64,000 nucleotides of DNA from Cyprinodon diabolis (lineage: Eukaryota; Chordata; Actinopteri; Cyprinodontiformes; Cyprinodontidae), in assembly GCA_030533445.1 (NCBI GenBank), contig CM060072.1, forward strand, positions 17,313,267 through 17,377,266, written 5' to 3'. Below, in pieces: positions 52,077 to 62,876 of this stretch. A program made the position numbers and the translations under genes. Under the pieces are notes generated by a model. It was given only the letters and a program-made list of their open reading frames with translations, searched no databases and had not been told where the DNA came from. The first letter of the stretch is position 1. Each line of letters begins with the position of its first letter.

Positions 52077-52375
52077 AGCTAATTTGATTAACGTTAACCT
52101 TTTCTACAACTTCAGTTTTTTAACGATGCATTTTTTTATTTTTAAAGGTGTCCACCTGGTTGTCAACTGATCTGATATCTGATTTCACTCCGAACATGAA
52201 ACTCAACAAAGTGGACGATGTGAGTATCTTCATAAATTGAAGCAGTAAAGCTCTATGCTGCACAAACAGTAGCACAAACATTTAACTTGAATTTCGTCTC
52301 TTCAGATTGGTTTGAAAAGTTTATCCTGTTATGATAGATTTTCCTTTTTTGTTTGGTCAGTCTTAATAATTGTGT

Positions 52376-52455
52376 GATCTGTGATGAAAGCCTGGAATAG
52401 GAAGTGCCGTCAGATGCGACGACTGACGAAGTTTCTGATCCATTTCTGAGTCATT
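52376..52455 (+). ncRNA. snord49: C/D box snoRNA, SNORD49-like, copy 2
   Basis: Box C GTGATGA (52,381-52,387), guide ATAGGAAGTGCCGT (52,397-52,410), D' box CAGA (52,411-52,414) and box D CTGA (52,446-52,449). Spacing is identical to copy 1 (65 nt C to D). The guide is unchanged from copy 1 and the D' box is canonical enough to be functional. The G at 52,406 is the predicted partner of the methylated 28S cytosine. Confidence 0.88.
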
Positions 52456-52583
52456 AAAAAAATCTGAAAATTATGACCAGCAGGACTTCAGGTTTTAACT
52501 TTTGAATTCTTTTCTTCAGTTGATCCTGCCTGCATGGATTCTGGCGAAAGGTGATTATCTGATGTAATGAATGATACTGAGAT

Positions 52584-52667
52584 GCATTGTTGTGATGAAA
52601 ACTAAACTGAATAGCTGGAATTACCGTCAGATTGTTCAGTGGTGAATCTTGGTTTTCTGAACATGCA
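52584..52667 (+). ncRNA. snord65: C/D box snoRNA, SNORD65-like, copy 2
   Basis: Box C GTGATGA (52,592-52,598), guide AGCTGGAATTACCG (52,613-52,626), D' box CAGA (52,628-52,631) and box D CTGA (52,657-52,660). A terminal stem forms between GCATTGTT and AACATGC with one bulge. The target is the same 18S position as copy 1, and the two copies keep an identical 14-nt guide. Confidence 0.88.
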
Positions 52668-53199
52668 AATTCAGTTAAATCTTGCAGCACTATCTTGCCG
52701 GTATTTATATTCAGACTTTTATTACAACTTTATTTATATTTTTCTTTTAGGATTGGGGCTTCAGTCGTCTAACTCAAAGTCTAGTGTGGTAAGATGTTAA
52801 TCTAATTAAATCTGATAGTATCGCGCCATGATACTGAAAGAAATATGTGCAATCAGGCCGGCTCTGTCACTGAACTGTATTTGGCACATTTATTATAGAC
52901 TTCAGCCAAAGTGAACAACTTAAAATGACATGCAGAGCATTAAATGATTTGGGTTCTGTGGAATCTATGCATCTAAAATTTAACTGATCTCTCCTTCAGG
53001 TGGAACAAGTGAACTTTGGGTCAGAGAATCATGACTGCACCTCGTGTCGACCTGCTTCCAAGAGAATCCAAAAGCTAAATAACTTCTGGTAGCTTTCCGG
53101 GGCAGCTGATAATTATTTAGGCATAATTGTTGCTCTGGGTGGGTTCTTTGAGTAAATGGCATGTTGTCACTACAAAGAGGCTGGTGCTTGGTGTCATTG

Positions 53200-53520
53200 T
53201 TTCTCTTCTGTGAACCATGCCATAAAGCAAAGGTGATATCTAACTCGCTCAGGGAACAAAATAGATTTTGGGTCCAAGGCCTGGAAACACCGCTGATCTT
53301 AATCCCATTGAAAACTTGTGGTCAATCATCAAGAGACGGGTAGACAAACGAAAACCTAGTAAATTTTGACAAAATGCACGCATTGATTGTGCAAGAATGG
53401 ACTGCTGTCAGTCAGGATTTGGTCCAGAAGTTGAGAGCATGCCAGGGAGAATTGCAGAAGTCCTGAAGAAGAGGGTCAACACTGAAAATATTGACTTGTT
53501 GCATTAACTCAAACTGTCAT
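53200..53520 (+). mobile_element. Tc1-type transposase C-terminal remnant
   Basis: The plus strand encodes, in broken frames, DLNPIENLWSIIKRR at about 53,294-53,338. Fragments matching MHALIVQEWTAVSQDLVQKL and the end of a Tc1-family transposase follow. A stop or frameshift interrupts it near 53,370 and another shift occurs near 53,440. The N-terminal DNA-binding part is absent. The terminal inverted repeat was not located. It overlaps the inferred last exon of the snoRNA host gene. Confidence 0.8.
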
Positions 53521-53624
53521 TAAAGGCTTTTGTTACTTGTGATTGCAATTGTATTTCTGTATGTAATGACATGTGACATACACGCATCAAAAATATATTT
53601 TCTCTGTAACTTTTGATCTGTGAG

Positions 53625-53630
53625 AATAAA
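53625..53630 (+). terminator. Candidate polyadenylation signal for the snoRNA host gene
   Basis: AATAAA in 'gagaataaaaagc', directly after the Tc1 remnant. It is the first canonical signal downstream of the last inferred acceptor (52,999/53,000). Confidence 0.45.
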
Positions 53631-53640
53631 AAGCTTAAAT

Positions 53641-55637
53641 TTAAATTATTCTTGTCTGAGTAATGGTTAAAGAACAAAGGATACCTAGAATATAACCTGA
53701 GCCACCAAGAGTGGATCTAGAGGGGTGCATAGCTACACCTAGCCTATCATTGGTCACTAATGTATCTACTGGGATGTAGTTCACAACTGCATCAAGCTTT
53801 CAACACAAATGTGGCAGCCTCACGATTGACTTCATTGAGAGAAACGGCCAGTATTGTGGAAAATGCATTTTTTTTTTTAATTCAAGCTGCACAAAGGAAT
53901 TCTGTTAGATCCTAGGTGGACGTGTGCATGAATAAAACTGATTTAAACATTGTGTTCTGGCAAACAAACACCAGAAATTGGAATCTGTTTTTTCTTCAGC
54001 TAAAACAAGAGAAATGTAGGGAGTTTAATTCAATTTATAAACATGAACTTAATCATTTTGATCTAAAATGATGATCCTGTGATTCACTTGAGTTTAAAAG
54101 TGAATTGAATGTCAGGGTGACATTTAAAGGTATCAATAAGCATTCAGGGTTTTTTTTTTTTTTTTTTTTTGTGGCCCTTTTGGTTAAAATTAACTTTTCA
54201 AAATTAGTATTAAAAGGTAAGACTTTAACCAACAGCATGATCACTGTTGCTGCTCAATCACAGCTCTTAAATGGACAAAACATCAAAAGAGCTGATCTTG
54301 CAGAAAATACAAGTAACACCTGTTTTTACTTTATACTGCAGTTAACTGTTGCAATGCTGCCATTCTCAGATTAACTGAAATATGGCATCACAACCTGGTG
54401 AGCTTGTTTACAGGGTACTTTACCTCCATGAGCTTTAGAAACAATCTACATGCAGCCCGATATGAATATTTAAAGCCTATTCTGTAAAGCATTGCTGGAC
54501 TTTGTACAATTAGCACTCTTTAAATCTGAGCGTCCAGGTGGGTTTGGAGTGAAACTAGACTGAGATGACCTTAAACGCACTGTTGGGCATCTGTAATGCA
54601 GTGGGCTATTTCTCAAACAGAAGCTTTCACTGAATGGAGTCAACATTTTTTAAACAGCCAGAAATAACCTGGCAAAAATAATCATTTCATTAGTGTCTAA
54701 TTCCTGTAGGAAACCTGGTGTTTGAGCTGTGGAGTACTCTGAAGGATCAAGAGATTTTACAAAAGCCAAGGTTGTGAACAGTATCCTGTGTGCGCTCCAA
54801 CCTTGTGAAATGTAGACTAGTTGCTGGAAAAAGATTCTAGTGGCAAGTAGTCAGCATGGGTTCAAATAGCAATAGCACCACCAAGTGATGGAAATGAAGG
54901 ACCAACTGCACCAAAATGAAAGGTTGGATTCTACTAAATTCATTTATTGTATTTAATAGTGGAGGAAACCACATAGTCAATTATCCAACACAAGAAAGTC
55001 TGTGTTCATGAATCCATCTGTAAGCCCTGAAACATTGAGGGGTTTCAGAACTTTTTGACAAAAGTTGGATTTAACCATAACACTAACATGCAGGATATCA
55101 ATTGTATGTTTTGCTATGAGCATTCCTCCGAGTTTGTCAGTAAAGATTCCTCCACTTGCGAACCTAATAGCACGAGGAAATGAATCATCCAGCAAGACAA
55201 GACTGCATTAAAACTGATTTAATGAACCTCTGTCACATCAGAGATCAAATGTGAAGAAACAGTTTCATAACTTCCAACTCATCTATCGAATTGATTTAGA
55301 AAGCATCAAAGCATTGCTTTTTATGACAAACATTTAATGAATCTCAGTGTACCACCTAAGAAAGGTCTGATTTATGAACTGGTGCTCAATGGATGTTTGT
55401 GGTGATTTAAATCCAGACATTTACTGAACGTGACCCACTGCATCCTGTCAGCTTGGTTTTTGTTTTGACCTGAGAAGAAATGTTCAGTTGGAGTGGATCA
55501 ACATTCAGGCTGCGAACACATCTGCAACATGTTAGGAAGTTTAATCAGATTATATGTTTGTTTAGATTTTGCTGAAATCTGCAGACTGGACGAGTTCATA
55601 ATGTGAAGAGCTAAGAACTGACTGAAGAAACCTCTTG
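53641..55637. other. Gene-free interval between snoRNA host and nsrp1
   Basis: About 2 kb of AT-rich DNA between convergent 3' ends, with a 22-nt T run near 54,149-54,170. No repeat or frame was recognised. Confidence 0.6.
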
Positions 55638-55643
55638 TTTATT
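55638..55643 (-). terminator. nsrp1: nsrp1 polyadenylation signal AATAAA
   Basis: TTTATT on the plus strand, repeated at 55,644-55,649, about 90 bp beyond the stop codon. The 3'UTR would be very short, about 110 nt. Confidence 0.5.
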
Positions 55644-55734
55644 TTTATTTTTTTTTGTCTGTGAATTATTCTTATCCTACAGAGTCAAAGGTCCAGTGAA
55701 ACAGAGATGATTTTCTTTGTTTTATGCATGGAGC

Positions 55735-58393
55735 TCAGTCCTCTTCCTTTTCGATGTAGCTCTTATTTGCCGAGCGTGCCATCTGTCTGGCCATGTAGCG
55801 ATCTCGTGCTGAACTCACAGTCTGTTCCGTGCTGCGCTTTGCAAACTTGTTTGCCTTTTCCTCTGCGTCCACTTTCTCCTCCCCCTCTTTTTTCGGTTTG
55901 TCTTCCTTTTCCTTTGAATCCTGCCTGACTGATCTTTCATCATCAGCATCTTTTCCCTCCTTCACTGCTGCCTTTTCTCTCTCGGGCTCTTTCCTCTCCG
56001 TCTCCTCCTGCTGGTCTTTGTCCTTCCGTCTATCTTCATCTGAATTCCTCTTCTCTTTCTCACTTTTTTTCTCCTGCTGCCTCTCAGGACTTCTCTCCCT
56101 CTTTCCGTGCCTTTCTCTGGGGCTTCTTTCCCGTTTTCCATGCCTCTCTTCCCTCTGTAAATCTCTCCTCCCTCTGCTGCCGTCCTCATCTCTACTTCGA
56201 TCTCTGTCCCTCTCTTTTTTTCTGTCCCGATCACTTCTTCTGTCTCCATGTCTGTCATCCCTCTCTCTCCCATGGTGTCTATCTCGGTCTCTCACTCTGT
56301 CTTTGTGGCTCTTCTTATGTCTGTCTCTTTCCGTTCCCTTCTCCTCTCCACTCTCCGATGAAGGTGACCTTTGCCTGTACTGACGATTCGAATGAGCTGA
56401 GCCTCCGCCTGGTTTATTAAATCCAGTCTTTGGCTGGTGGTCCTCCTCAGAGTCGCAACCTGAGCTGGCAATGTTCTCATTAGATGGAGGGGAGGAGGCG
56501 GGTGAGGTCCTCTCAGCTTCCTTTGAAGAATCTGACGGTTGATTTCTGGGGATTAAAAATATATATTAGGTGATATAAAGATTTGCAAAAGTGCTCAATT
56601 TGTCCTCCCAAGTTTAAACCAACTTGTTTGCTGAGCGATCTGGGATCTCTTCCTCTCCAACAGTCTGATTCAGCAGGTGTCGATAGAAGCCGCTCAGGTC
56701 CTTCTGCTTCCTCACATCCAGAGCAGCTGAAAGGAAACCATAACACAATAGATACTTGTTCATAAAATACAAACTATATAACAGAAGTGTGAAGCAGATG
56801 CACTCTGAGTCTGTTTTGAGTTGGAGCTCACTTATTAGCTCTTTCTAGGATAGTGAGGGGTTAAGTATTAAGGACAGGGCTAGCATATTTATGTTAGAGC
56901 CCCCCCCACACACACACACAAAAATAAACCAACGATTACTAGACTTTAATAATTGTTCGTAAAATACACATCATTAGAATCTAACCCTTGATATCATTAT
57001 TTTTATTCAGTTTCCAGCCATCTTAATTTCAAGATAAACACAATATTAGTTTACAATTCTGTTCTGACAGCAACATGTCACATATTCAGTGCAGAAAGCT
57101 GGAGAATACAGACTAACCTTCGATCTCTGCCTGTCGTTTCTCTCTCTCCGCTTCCTCCTTCTGTTCTTCTAGCTTCTTCTTGTAGGCTGATGTAACGTAG
57201 GCATCTTTATCTGCAAACTTCTCCCCCTCTGCCTCCCTCTCCTTCTGAATTTTCCGCTCATCTCGCCGCTCTTGCTCTTTCTTTCGCTCCTCCACAGCTT
57301 TCATTAACTGGTGAATGTATTTAGGCTGTAAAAAAAAAAAAAAAAAATAAATAAAAAGAAGGAGTTCTGCTAGTGAACGTTGTTTTTTCCACATAGCCAA
57401 ATGGAACAACATGCATCATGTAATAGCAGAATTTACCCTTTTGTCAGCTCCTTCCAGGACCTTTTTCTTGCTCTCAAGTCTCTGCTTCTGCATGTCATCA
57501 TAGACTGCATCATAGTCGTAAACGGTGCTGTCCTGCTCCAAGGCCTTCTGCATCTCCAAACGAGTCTTAAGATAAAATGGGTGGGAGGGAAAAATGAAGA
57601 CCAGAAAAAAGACAAACCACAGAGGAAGGAAGCTTAACAAAGTCAACAAATTAAATATTCTGTCACCTGCTTCATCATCTTCTTTTTGATGGCCTCCTTT
57701 TGCAGAGTCTCCCCAACTGTGGTCTAAATGATGACAAATGACACTCAATGTATTTATTTTTTCTAACATTGGTCAGCGGATTCAAAACTCAACATTTTAC
57801 TCACTTCATCATCGGAGTCATCTCCAAAAACTGCAGGTTTTGGCAGGATGTTGGTCTTTGACCCCCCCTTCTTTTGGGGCAAGATAAGCCCATACCTGAA
57901 GACAATAAAGCACAACAACCAGGTTAATTTGCTTTAGACATATTGACGTCTCTTTTAAATACAGTATCTCAACACAGCAAACACTAGCAGGCATCACGTT
58001 AGACGTAAACGAAAGAAGAAGGCTCCTAAAAATGGGTGTTTAACCCGCTTTACGTTAAAGTCGGAACCTAAGGTTGCACCCATTTAATACAAGTGTTTGT
58101 TATTTAATGTCAAAGATATGATTAAAGCAATTAAAAACACGCGTTTTTGACAACTGTGGTTACAGTGTTCAATAAATGAAGGCTATCGGTCGGACGCTAG
58201 TTAGCATTACGATAACTGCTTTTTAAACGGAGGAAAATCAAAATATGTTAATTAAAATTGTACAGTGAGTCCGGTGTTGTAGAAATATCAGATACGACAT
58301 GAGTTAGTTTTTATGAAAACACACAAGAACCATTAACACGTAGTTTAAGCCTTGTAGCTAGTTTGTTACTTACTGTTTTGCAGGCAGCGCCAT
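55735..58393 (-). CDS. nsrp1: Nuclear speckle splicing regulatory protein 1 (NSRP1), complete
   Basis: NSRP1 (CCDC55/NSrp70) is a nuclear-speckle RNA-binding protein that modulates alternative splicing. Exons, 5' to 3' on the minus strand: 58374-58393 (start codon 58391-58393), 57805-57895, 57667-57723, 57437-57565, 57118-57325, 56624-56726, 55735-56545. They total 1,419 bp, 472 codons plus stop, all in phase. The N-terminus (MALPAKQYGLILPQKK) and the motifs VFGDDSDDE, YDYDAVYDDMQKQ, KPKYIHQLMKAVEERKKEQE, KDAYVTSAYKKKLEEQKEE and QKDLSGFYRHLLNQTVGEEE match the conserved coiled-coil half. The last exon encodes a long Arg/Asp/Glu-rich low-complexity region and the conserved end SARDRYMARQMAR...SYIEKEED. 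The human protein is 558 residues; the shortening lies in the low-complexity part. Confidence 0.97.
56727..57117 (-). other. nsrp1 intron, 391 bp
   Basis: AT-rich intron with a C7 run and CA repeat near 56,902-56,920. Nothing else recognised. Confidence 0.6.
57896..58373 (-). other. nsrp1 intron 1, 478 bp
   Basis: The intron after the 20-bp first coding exon. AT-rich with no recognised repeat. Confidence 0.6.
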
Positions 58394-58460
58394 CTTTGCC
58401 CTGCTGACAGTGTGATCGAGAGCAGCAGATTCGATACATAATTAACGCAAAATGATTTCC
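58383..58460 (-). promoter_or_regulatory. nsrp1: nsrp1 core promoter with YY1-like site at the start codon
   Basis: On the minus strand the start codon lies inside AAAGATGGCGCTGCC, a close match to the YY1 consensus (AAnATGGCGGC). YY1 sites overlapping the start codon are typical of TATA-less housekeeping promoters with very short 5'UTRs. No TATA box is seen upstream. Confidence 0.5.
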
Positions 58461-58834
58461 CTTATCCTGGGGAAAACTAAAAAAATACTCAAATTACAGA
58501 ATAAAAATTTAAACAAACAAATAACAAAAAAGGACAAGATTTTTATTTTTTATGTAAACGAAATTTTAAATAAATATAGATCTGTCTGATCGTTTCGACG
58601 ATTCTTTTATTTATTTTTTATCTTTTATGTTTTAAAAACAATTACACATCATATAAATTTAGCATCACAAAGCCTTAACAAATTTGAACATGAACTGTAC
58701 ATGTACTTTGAATTATTATTTATACCACGAGAGGGCGATATTTCACCACTACAGTAAATAACTTACCTGTGTCCAATTTTCACTTTAGATCCATAATCGT
58801 TGCAAAACAAAAATCCTATATATATAAAACCATA
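58461..58834. other. AT-rich spacer with a CTCF-like motif
   Basis: Upstream of nsrp1. A motif CCACGAGAGGGCGA at 58,725-58,738 resembles the CTCF core. Nothing else recognised. Confidence 0.5.
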
Positions 58835-59760
58835 GAGGGGCTCAGTCCCTGAGAGGCCTGGCCATGGTGGCTATAGTGCTGGGGTCCCATGTGGCCGTGG
58901 GAGAGAACCTATGGGCTGTCCCAAGGTTATTCCGGATGAGAGCCCCAGGGTCTGAGGTCTGGGGACGCGCCACCCTCCTGTGGGACCTCACAGGGCCAGG
59001 GGGCCCAGGCCCCAGGAATAAGACAGTACCTGACCCCACACCTAGAGAAACGTCAGCGTGGCAGTAGACAGTGGCATCTGTCAATGGCTGGGAGCATAAG
59101 GAGGAGATTGTAGGCCCTGCTCATCTTGGGGCCTAAGATGTTCAGTAGGTGATGCAGAGGAGGCAAACACCCAACCTGACAAGTAGACAGAAACCACTTA
59201 AAATTCATACATTCACACAATCCCACCTCATACAGACATATACAAGCACTCAACAGGAACTCACACAGAGGCAGGCACTAACATATTCTTACACTCCCCA
59301 TACATACACTATCCTCTTGGGTCAGAGGGCCAATTCCTCTAGAGAGAACAGGCCCACAGACCCAGGAGGAGATCCCCAGACCTCCCAGTGTGGGAAGGGG
59401 GCAAGCTCTTTCTGTGTCCCAGAAACAGCCCCAACCACCCCCATGCCCACCTCGCAAATATGGCACGCCTGTCAACCAAGCCCAGGTGCCAGACACCCCC
59501 AAAGTACACCGATGTTCCCCTACTCGATTGCAGGCCTAGGCTTGACTACTGTGTATTTAAAACCGGGGTAGGTGAGGTTATGTGCACCCAAACCCGACCT
59601 AAGACCTCCGGCTAATACAACTCCCAACAACCACACACACCTGCACACACATTCCTCATACAAAAGGGACTGGAACAGCCAATCTCATCTAGAGCCCAAA
59701 CCCCCTGCCAAGTAGAAGCATCCCACCCACAGGCAGCTTTAGGTGACCACATCCATTCCT
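58835..59760. other. GC-rich block of foreign composition, probably an unidentified repeat
   Basis: Sharply more GC/C-rich than its surroundings, with a C-rich plus strand ('gccagggggcccaggcccca', 'acaaccacacacacctgcac'). Frames of 60-140 codons occur on both strands, but none resembles a known protein and the composition alone explains them. Its abrupt edges suggest an inserted interspersed element. I could not identify terminal repeats or a family. Confidence 0.4.
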
Positions 59761-61440
59761 AGAGTCTGTATGATATTGTCTCTTTGGACATATTAGAGGT
59801 TCAAACTAAGTCTAACAGTAAAAGTATATATCAGATAAATAGAGTTATTTTAGGTTGGATTTTAAGAAGTGGAATTAAAGAGTTGATTCTTACAATCCTC
59901 CTGAATCCAATTAAGTTAACCGAGTTAAGATGCCCAAAGATCTTACCAATAATCCATGCAGTCGAAGCTTTTGGTGATTGTTTTTGATCATATGACATAA
60001 ATAGCATTATTTAAATACAATGTTTTATATGAAATATAACCTTTCAGTGAACCATTGCAATTACTACAGATTATTTTACCTTCGTGACAGCAGTTGATTA
60101 GATTCAGCATTTGTCACTTCACCTGGGGACAGAAACTTTACTCATTTTCACTGCTCTTGTCTTGCTCAAACCTGTAGTAAGCCATAATGTCGGAACAGAT
60201 CACAGAGCACACGGCTCACCTGTGATTAAAACTGTGGTTTCATATTCCCACAGCTTCCTCTGAATGAGTCTAAATCCAAAGACTATTATCTCTGTCGTAA
60301 TCTGCATCTCATCTCCTCTCCGCACTCACTGCTAATCCCCATAGTACAGCCAAAGCAGCCTGACACACGAATGAAAGGAGCTGCAATAGAAGGAGCTCAA
60401 TTCTGAGTGTGGCAGGCAGACAGAGGGAAGATTTCTAACAAAGTGATTAAAAAAGTTTCATAAATTCATCATCATGCTTTTGGATGAGACAAGAATAGAA
60501 AAGAACCACCGACAACCAGGAAATGATGCGAATGGCTTGAATTTTTGTTTCAGATTGGCTCCAGAGTTGTGATTAATCACTTCAATCTGTGATATTTTTG
60601 GTATTTCTGTCTGTCATCAAAAGAAACCAGTCTGTACACACTTTATAATAATAGCTGTAACAGTTACTGCTTACGTGCTGAATATCTGGCTTTGTTTCCT
60701 GTCTTGATAACACATAAGAGTGTTTGTTACATGGTTTCTGCTATCATCAATCTGTGCAAGGCCTCGGGCGATGAAGATAACACTGCAGCAGTACAGGTTT
60801 AGACAGGCAGGCTTCATCACCACAGTTCAGAAATGCAACCGGATACCCTATCACCAACTCACAGAGCTTTGTGTATGCAAATAAAAGAATATATAATATA
60901 GAAACTCTTTGGAATAAAACCCTTTCTTCTAGTTAGAACAATTATTATTAGTATGAAAAAGCACACTATTGTGAGATTTGTTTTCATAAACATTTCCAAC
61001 CACTTATGTGGCTTTAAAATGGGTTTTACTTATAAAACAGCAGCATTTGTGATGAAAAGAGAAGATAAGAGAGAAAAGTTCAGATTTTTAGTAAGGATTA
61101 AGTCAAAGTCCCATCTTTTCTTCATTTTATTTGTTTTTGCAGCTTATTATCTTGATGGAGCTGTTTTGAACTTTATTCTCAATATTTTCAGAGCTATTTT
61201 CTAATTATCCTATACTTTTTTGATCAAAAACCATAATTAATAAATACTTCTTTATTTTGTATGAGGTATGCAAGAATTCCCTACATTTAAATATTGGCGG
61301 GTACGGGTATTTAGTATTGAGTTTTCATGTTTTCCCCATATATAAATAAAGGAATAAAGGTTGTCAGGTTATGTTCCGCCTTTAAAAACATTCATAAAAA
61401 AAACTCATAGCAGGCTGCTTTATTTACATCCGGCACTCAG
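59761..61440. other. Intergenic DNA between nsrp1 and ssh2
   Basis: AT-rich DNA with no recognised gene or repeat. Short frames (for example 60,953-61,204) have no coding signature. Confidence 0.55.
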
Positions 61441-61675
61441 AGGGTTAATCCAGATTGACAAACCAGAGATAGCTGCGCATGCGCAGCTGTACCTGACAGA
61501 GGAAACAGCCGGGGAGTAGTCAAACTGTCCACGACCAGAGAGAAAGGATAGGAAAAAAAAAAAACCCAGAGAGGGCCAAATAACTCGATTTTAAGGGAAG
61601 TTCTCCCATCTCAGGACAGCTATGCTCGTCTCATCGCCATCGCTTCATCACAGGTGTCCGCTTCCCGGTCGCTGA
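61441..61675 (+). promoter_or_regulatory. ssh2: ssh2 promoter and 5'UTR
   Basis: Upstream of the first coding exon. A perfect NRF1-type palindrome TGCGCATGCGCA lies at 61,474-61,485, about 190 bp before the start codon, with no TATA box. A second NRF1-like TGCGCATGCG follows at about 61,911-61,920, just inside intron 1. The transcription start is inferred between 61,490 and 61,560. Confidence 0.55.
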
Positions 61676-61738
61676 ATGGCGCTGGTTACCGTGCAGCGTT
61701 CACCGACCCCCAGCACCAGCTCCAGCCCCTGCGTTTCG
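61676..61738 (+). CDS. ssh2: Protein phosphatase Slingshot homolog 2, first coding exon
   Basis: Slingshot-2 is a dual-specificity phosphatase that activates cofilin/ADF by dephosphorylating its N-terminal serine, promoting actin turnover. Only the first coding exon is in the window: ATG at 61,676-61,678, 21 codons (MALVTVQRSPTPSTSSSPCV, then S), ending at a gtgaga donor. These residues are nearly identical to the human SSH2 N-terminus as I remember it (MALVTVQRSPTPSTTSSPCA). SSH2 and NSRP1 are close neighbours on human 17q11, which supports the call. The phosphatase domain lies beyond the right edge. Confidence 0.88.
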
Positions 61739-62876
61739 GTGAGATACGCTCTCATTTTTGCTTTTTTCCCCCCAAAATTAACCTTTTCCTCATCTATTGC
61801 ATCCACCGCTGCATAAACCCACATCTTATTTAACGTCAACGGTCACCCGGAGATCCGTTGTCTTTTTTTTAAACGGACGCTGACTGGAAAGCTTTGCCTT
61901 TGTGCCCGCGCGTGCGCATGCGTGAAGTCTAGCACATCATTTTTCAGTTAGTAACTCACTGCAAAGTTAATCTGCTTATTTTTTTAAATCTATTTTGCTC
62001 TTTTATGCGTCTAATTTCCCCACTTTATTACCTTACTAAAATATTCTATATTTTAATAATGTTCCTTAAAATGGTTCCTGTATGTACATTTCCACCGAGT
62101 TCAAATGCCTCATCTAAAACACAAAGTTCCTCTATTTTATGCGCATTGTGTGTTTTTGGGGGGTTATTCGAGAAGAAACAAAATACAATGAGAATTTTTG
62201 TCTCCTTCTAAAGGAGTTTGGGGGACTTTCCTTTGTTTAAGGGCAAATATGGACGTGTGTATCTATGTCTTTGCATGTCTGTCACCTCCCTAGACTCTCT
62301 CTGCATAGTTTCCTGTCTTCCTGTCTGTGCTTGTGTGTTAGGATGTTGTGAAGGTAGGATTCCCCCCCATCATGTCAAGCAGAGTTCCAGCTGTTTTCCC
62401 CCTTACTAATCATAGGTCCAAAGAAGCAGGAACCGCATTCAGAAAATCCAAAATAGAGAGGAAGTCATCTACAGGAAAACATGAAATCAAGCTTGTGTGC
62501 ACACTTCCTGTGTAGTTGCTTTTCTGTTTAGGCAGCCATGTTTACTTTTATTTAACCAGTATGCTCTTGCTTTAAACTTCAGCCATCAAAAGCGTAAACA
62601 TTTTTAGAGTTGACAGCCTTGCAGTGAGTTTTGTTGCATCACCCCTATGCCTGAGCCAGTTGTTGGTATAAAGGTATTCCAAGGTTTTAGATACCTGCAC
62701 TTCTGAAAACCCACAATTGTTATTTGGTAACTTTATTGCAGCATTATAATGAATGCAATTTGCATTAAATCTATTTTGAATGAGCGGCAGCTGTGTTTTT
62801 AGAATATAAAGTGTTTAAACATGGGTCAGTTTCTTATTTTGTCATCAACCAAAATATGAAAATACTGGCTTTAAAC

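Larger units (their letters stand above)
51326..53640 (+). ncRNA. snoRNA host gene, SNHG29-like, apparently non-coding
   Basis: Inferred exons: about 51326-51388, 51663-51725, 51911-51955, 52148-52219, 52520-52550, 52751-52788, and 53000 to a poly(A) signal at 53,625. All have GT donors and AG acceptors. The only start in the early exons (51,668) opens a frame of 26 codons across exons 2-3 (MKQPDLPTQSVLGAAAPLGG, then a few more), with no similarity I know. The exons are poorly coding, while the introns hold four C/D snoRNAs, one per intron, as in other SNHG genes. Human SNHG29 on 17p carries SNORD49A/B and SNORD65, the same pair of families; the identity is inferred from snoRNA content only. 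The transcript should be short-lived, with its function in the introns. An extra exon starting at about 52,306 (after cgtctcttcag) cannot be excluded. The last exon overlaps a Tc1 remnant. Confidence 0.75.

Noticed and set aside
52306..52363. Possible additional exon of the snoRNA host after cgtctcttcag
   Set aside because: The acceptor looks good but no supporting conservation or clear donor; left out of the exon list and mentioned only as possible.
49502..53640. Searched for RPL23A, which follows RAB34 in human and hosts SNORD42 and SNORD4
   Set aside because: No RPL23A coding exon is present, and the snoRNAs here match SNORD49/65 guides, not SNORD42/4.
55829..56383. 184-codon plus-strand frame rich in Ser, Leu and Phe
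   Set aside because: It is the antisense of the Arg/Asp/Glu-rich last exon of nsrp1; low-complexity codons lack stops on the other strand.
59149..59571. 140-codon plus-strand frame in the GC-rich block
   Set aside because: No recognisable domain, no upstream promoter or splice context; other frames in the same block are equally open because of the composition.
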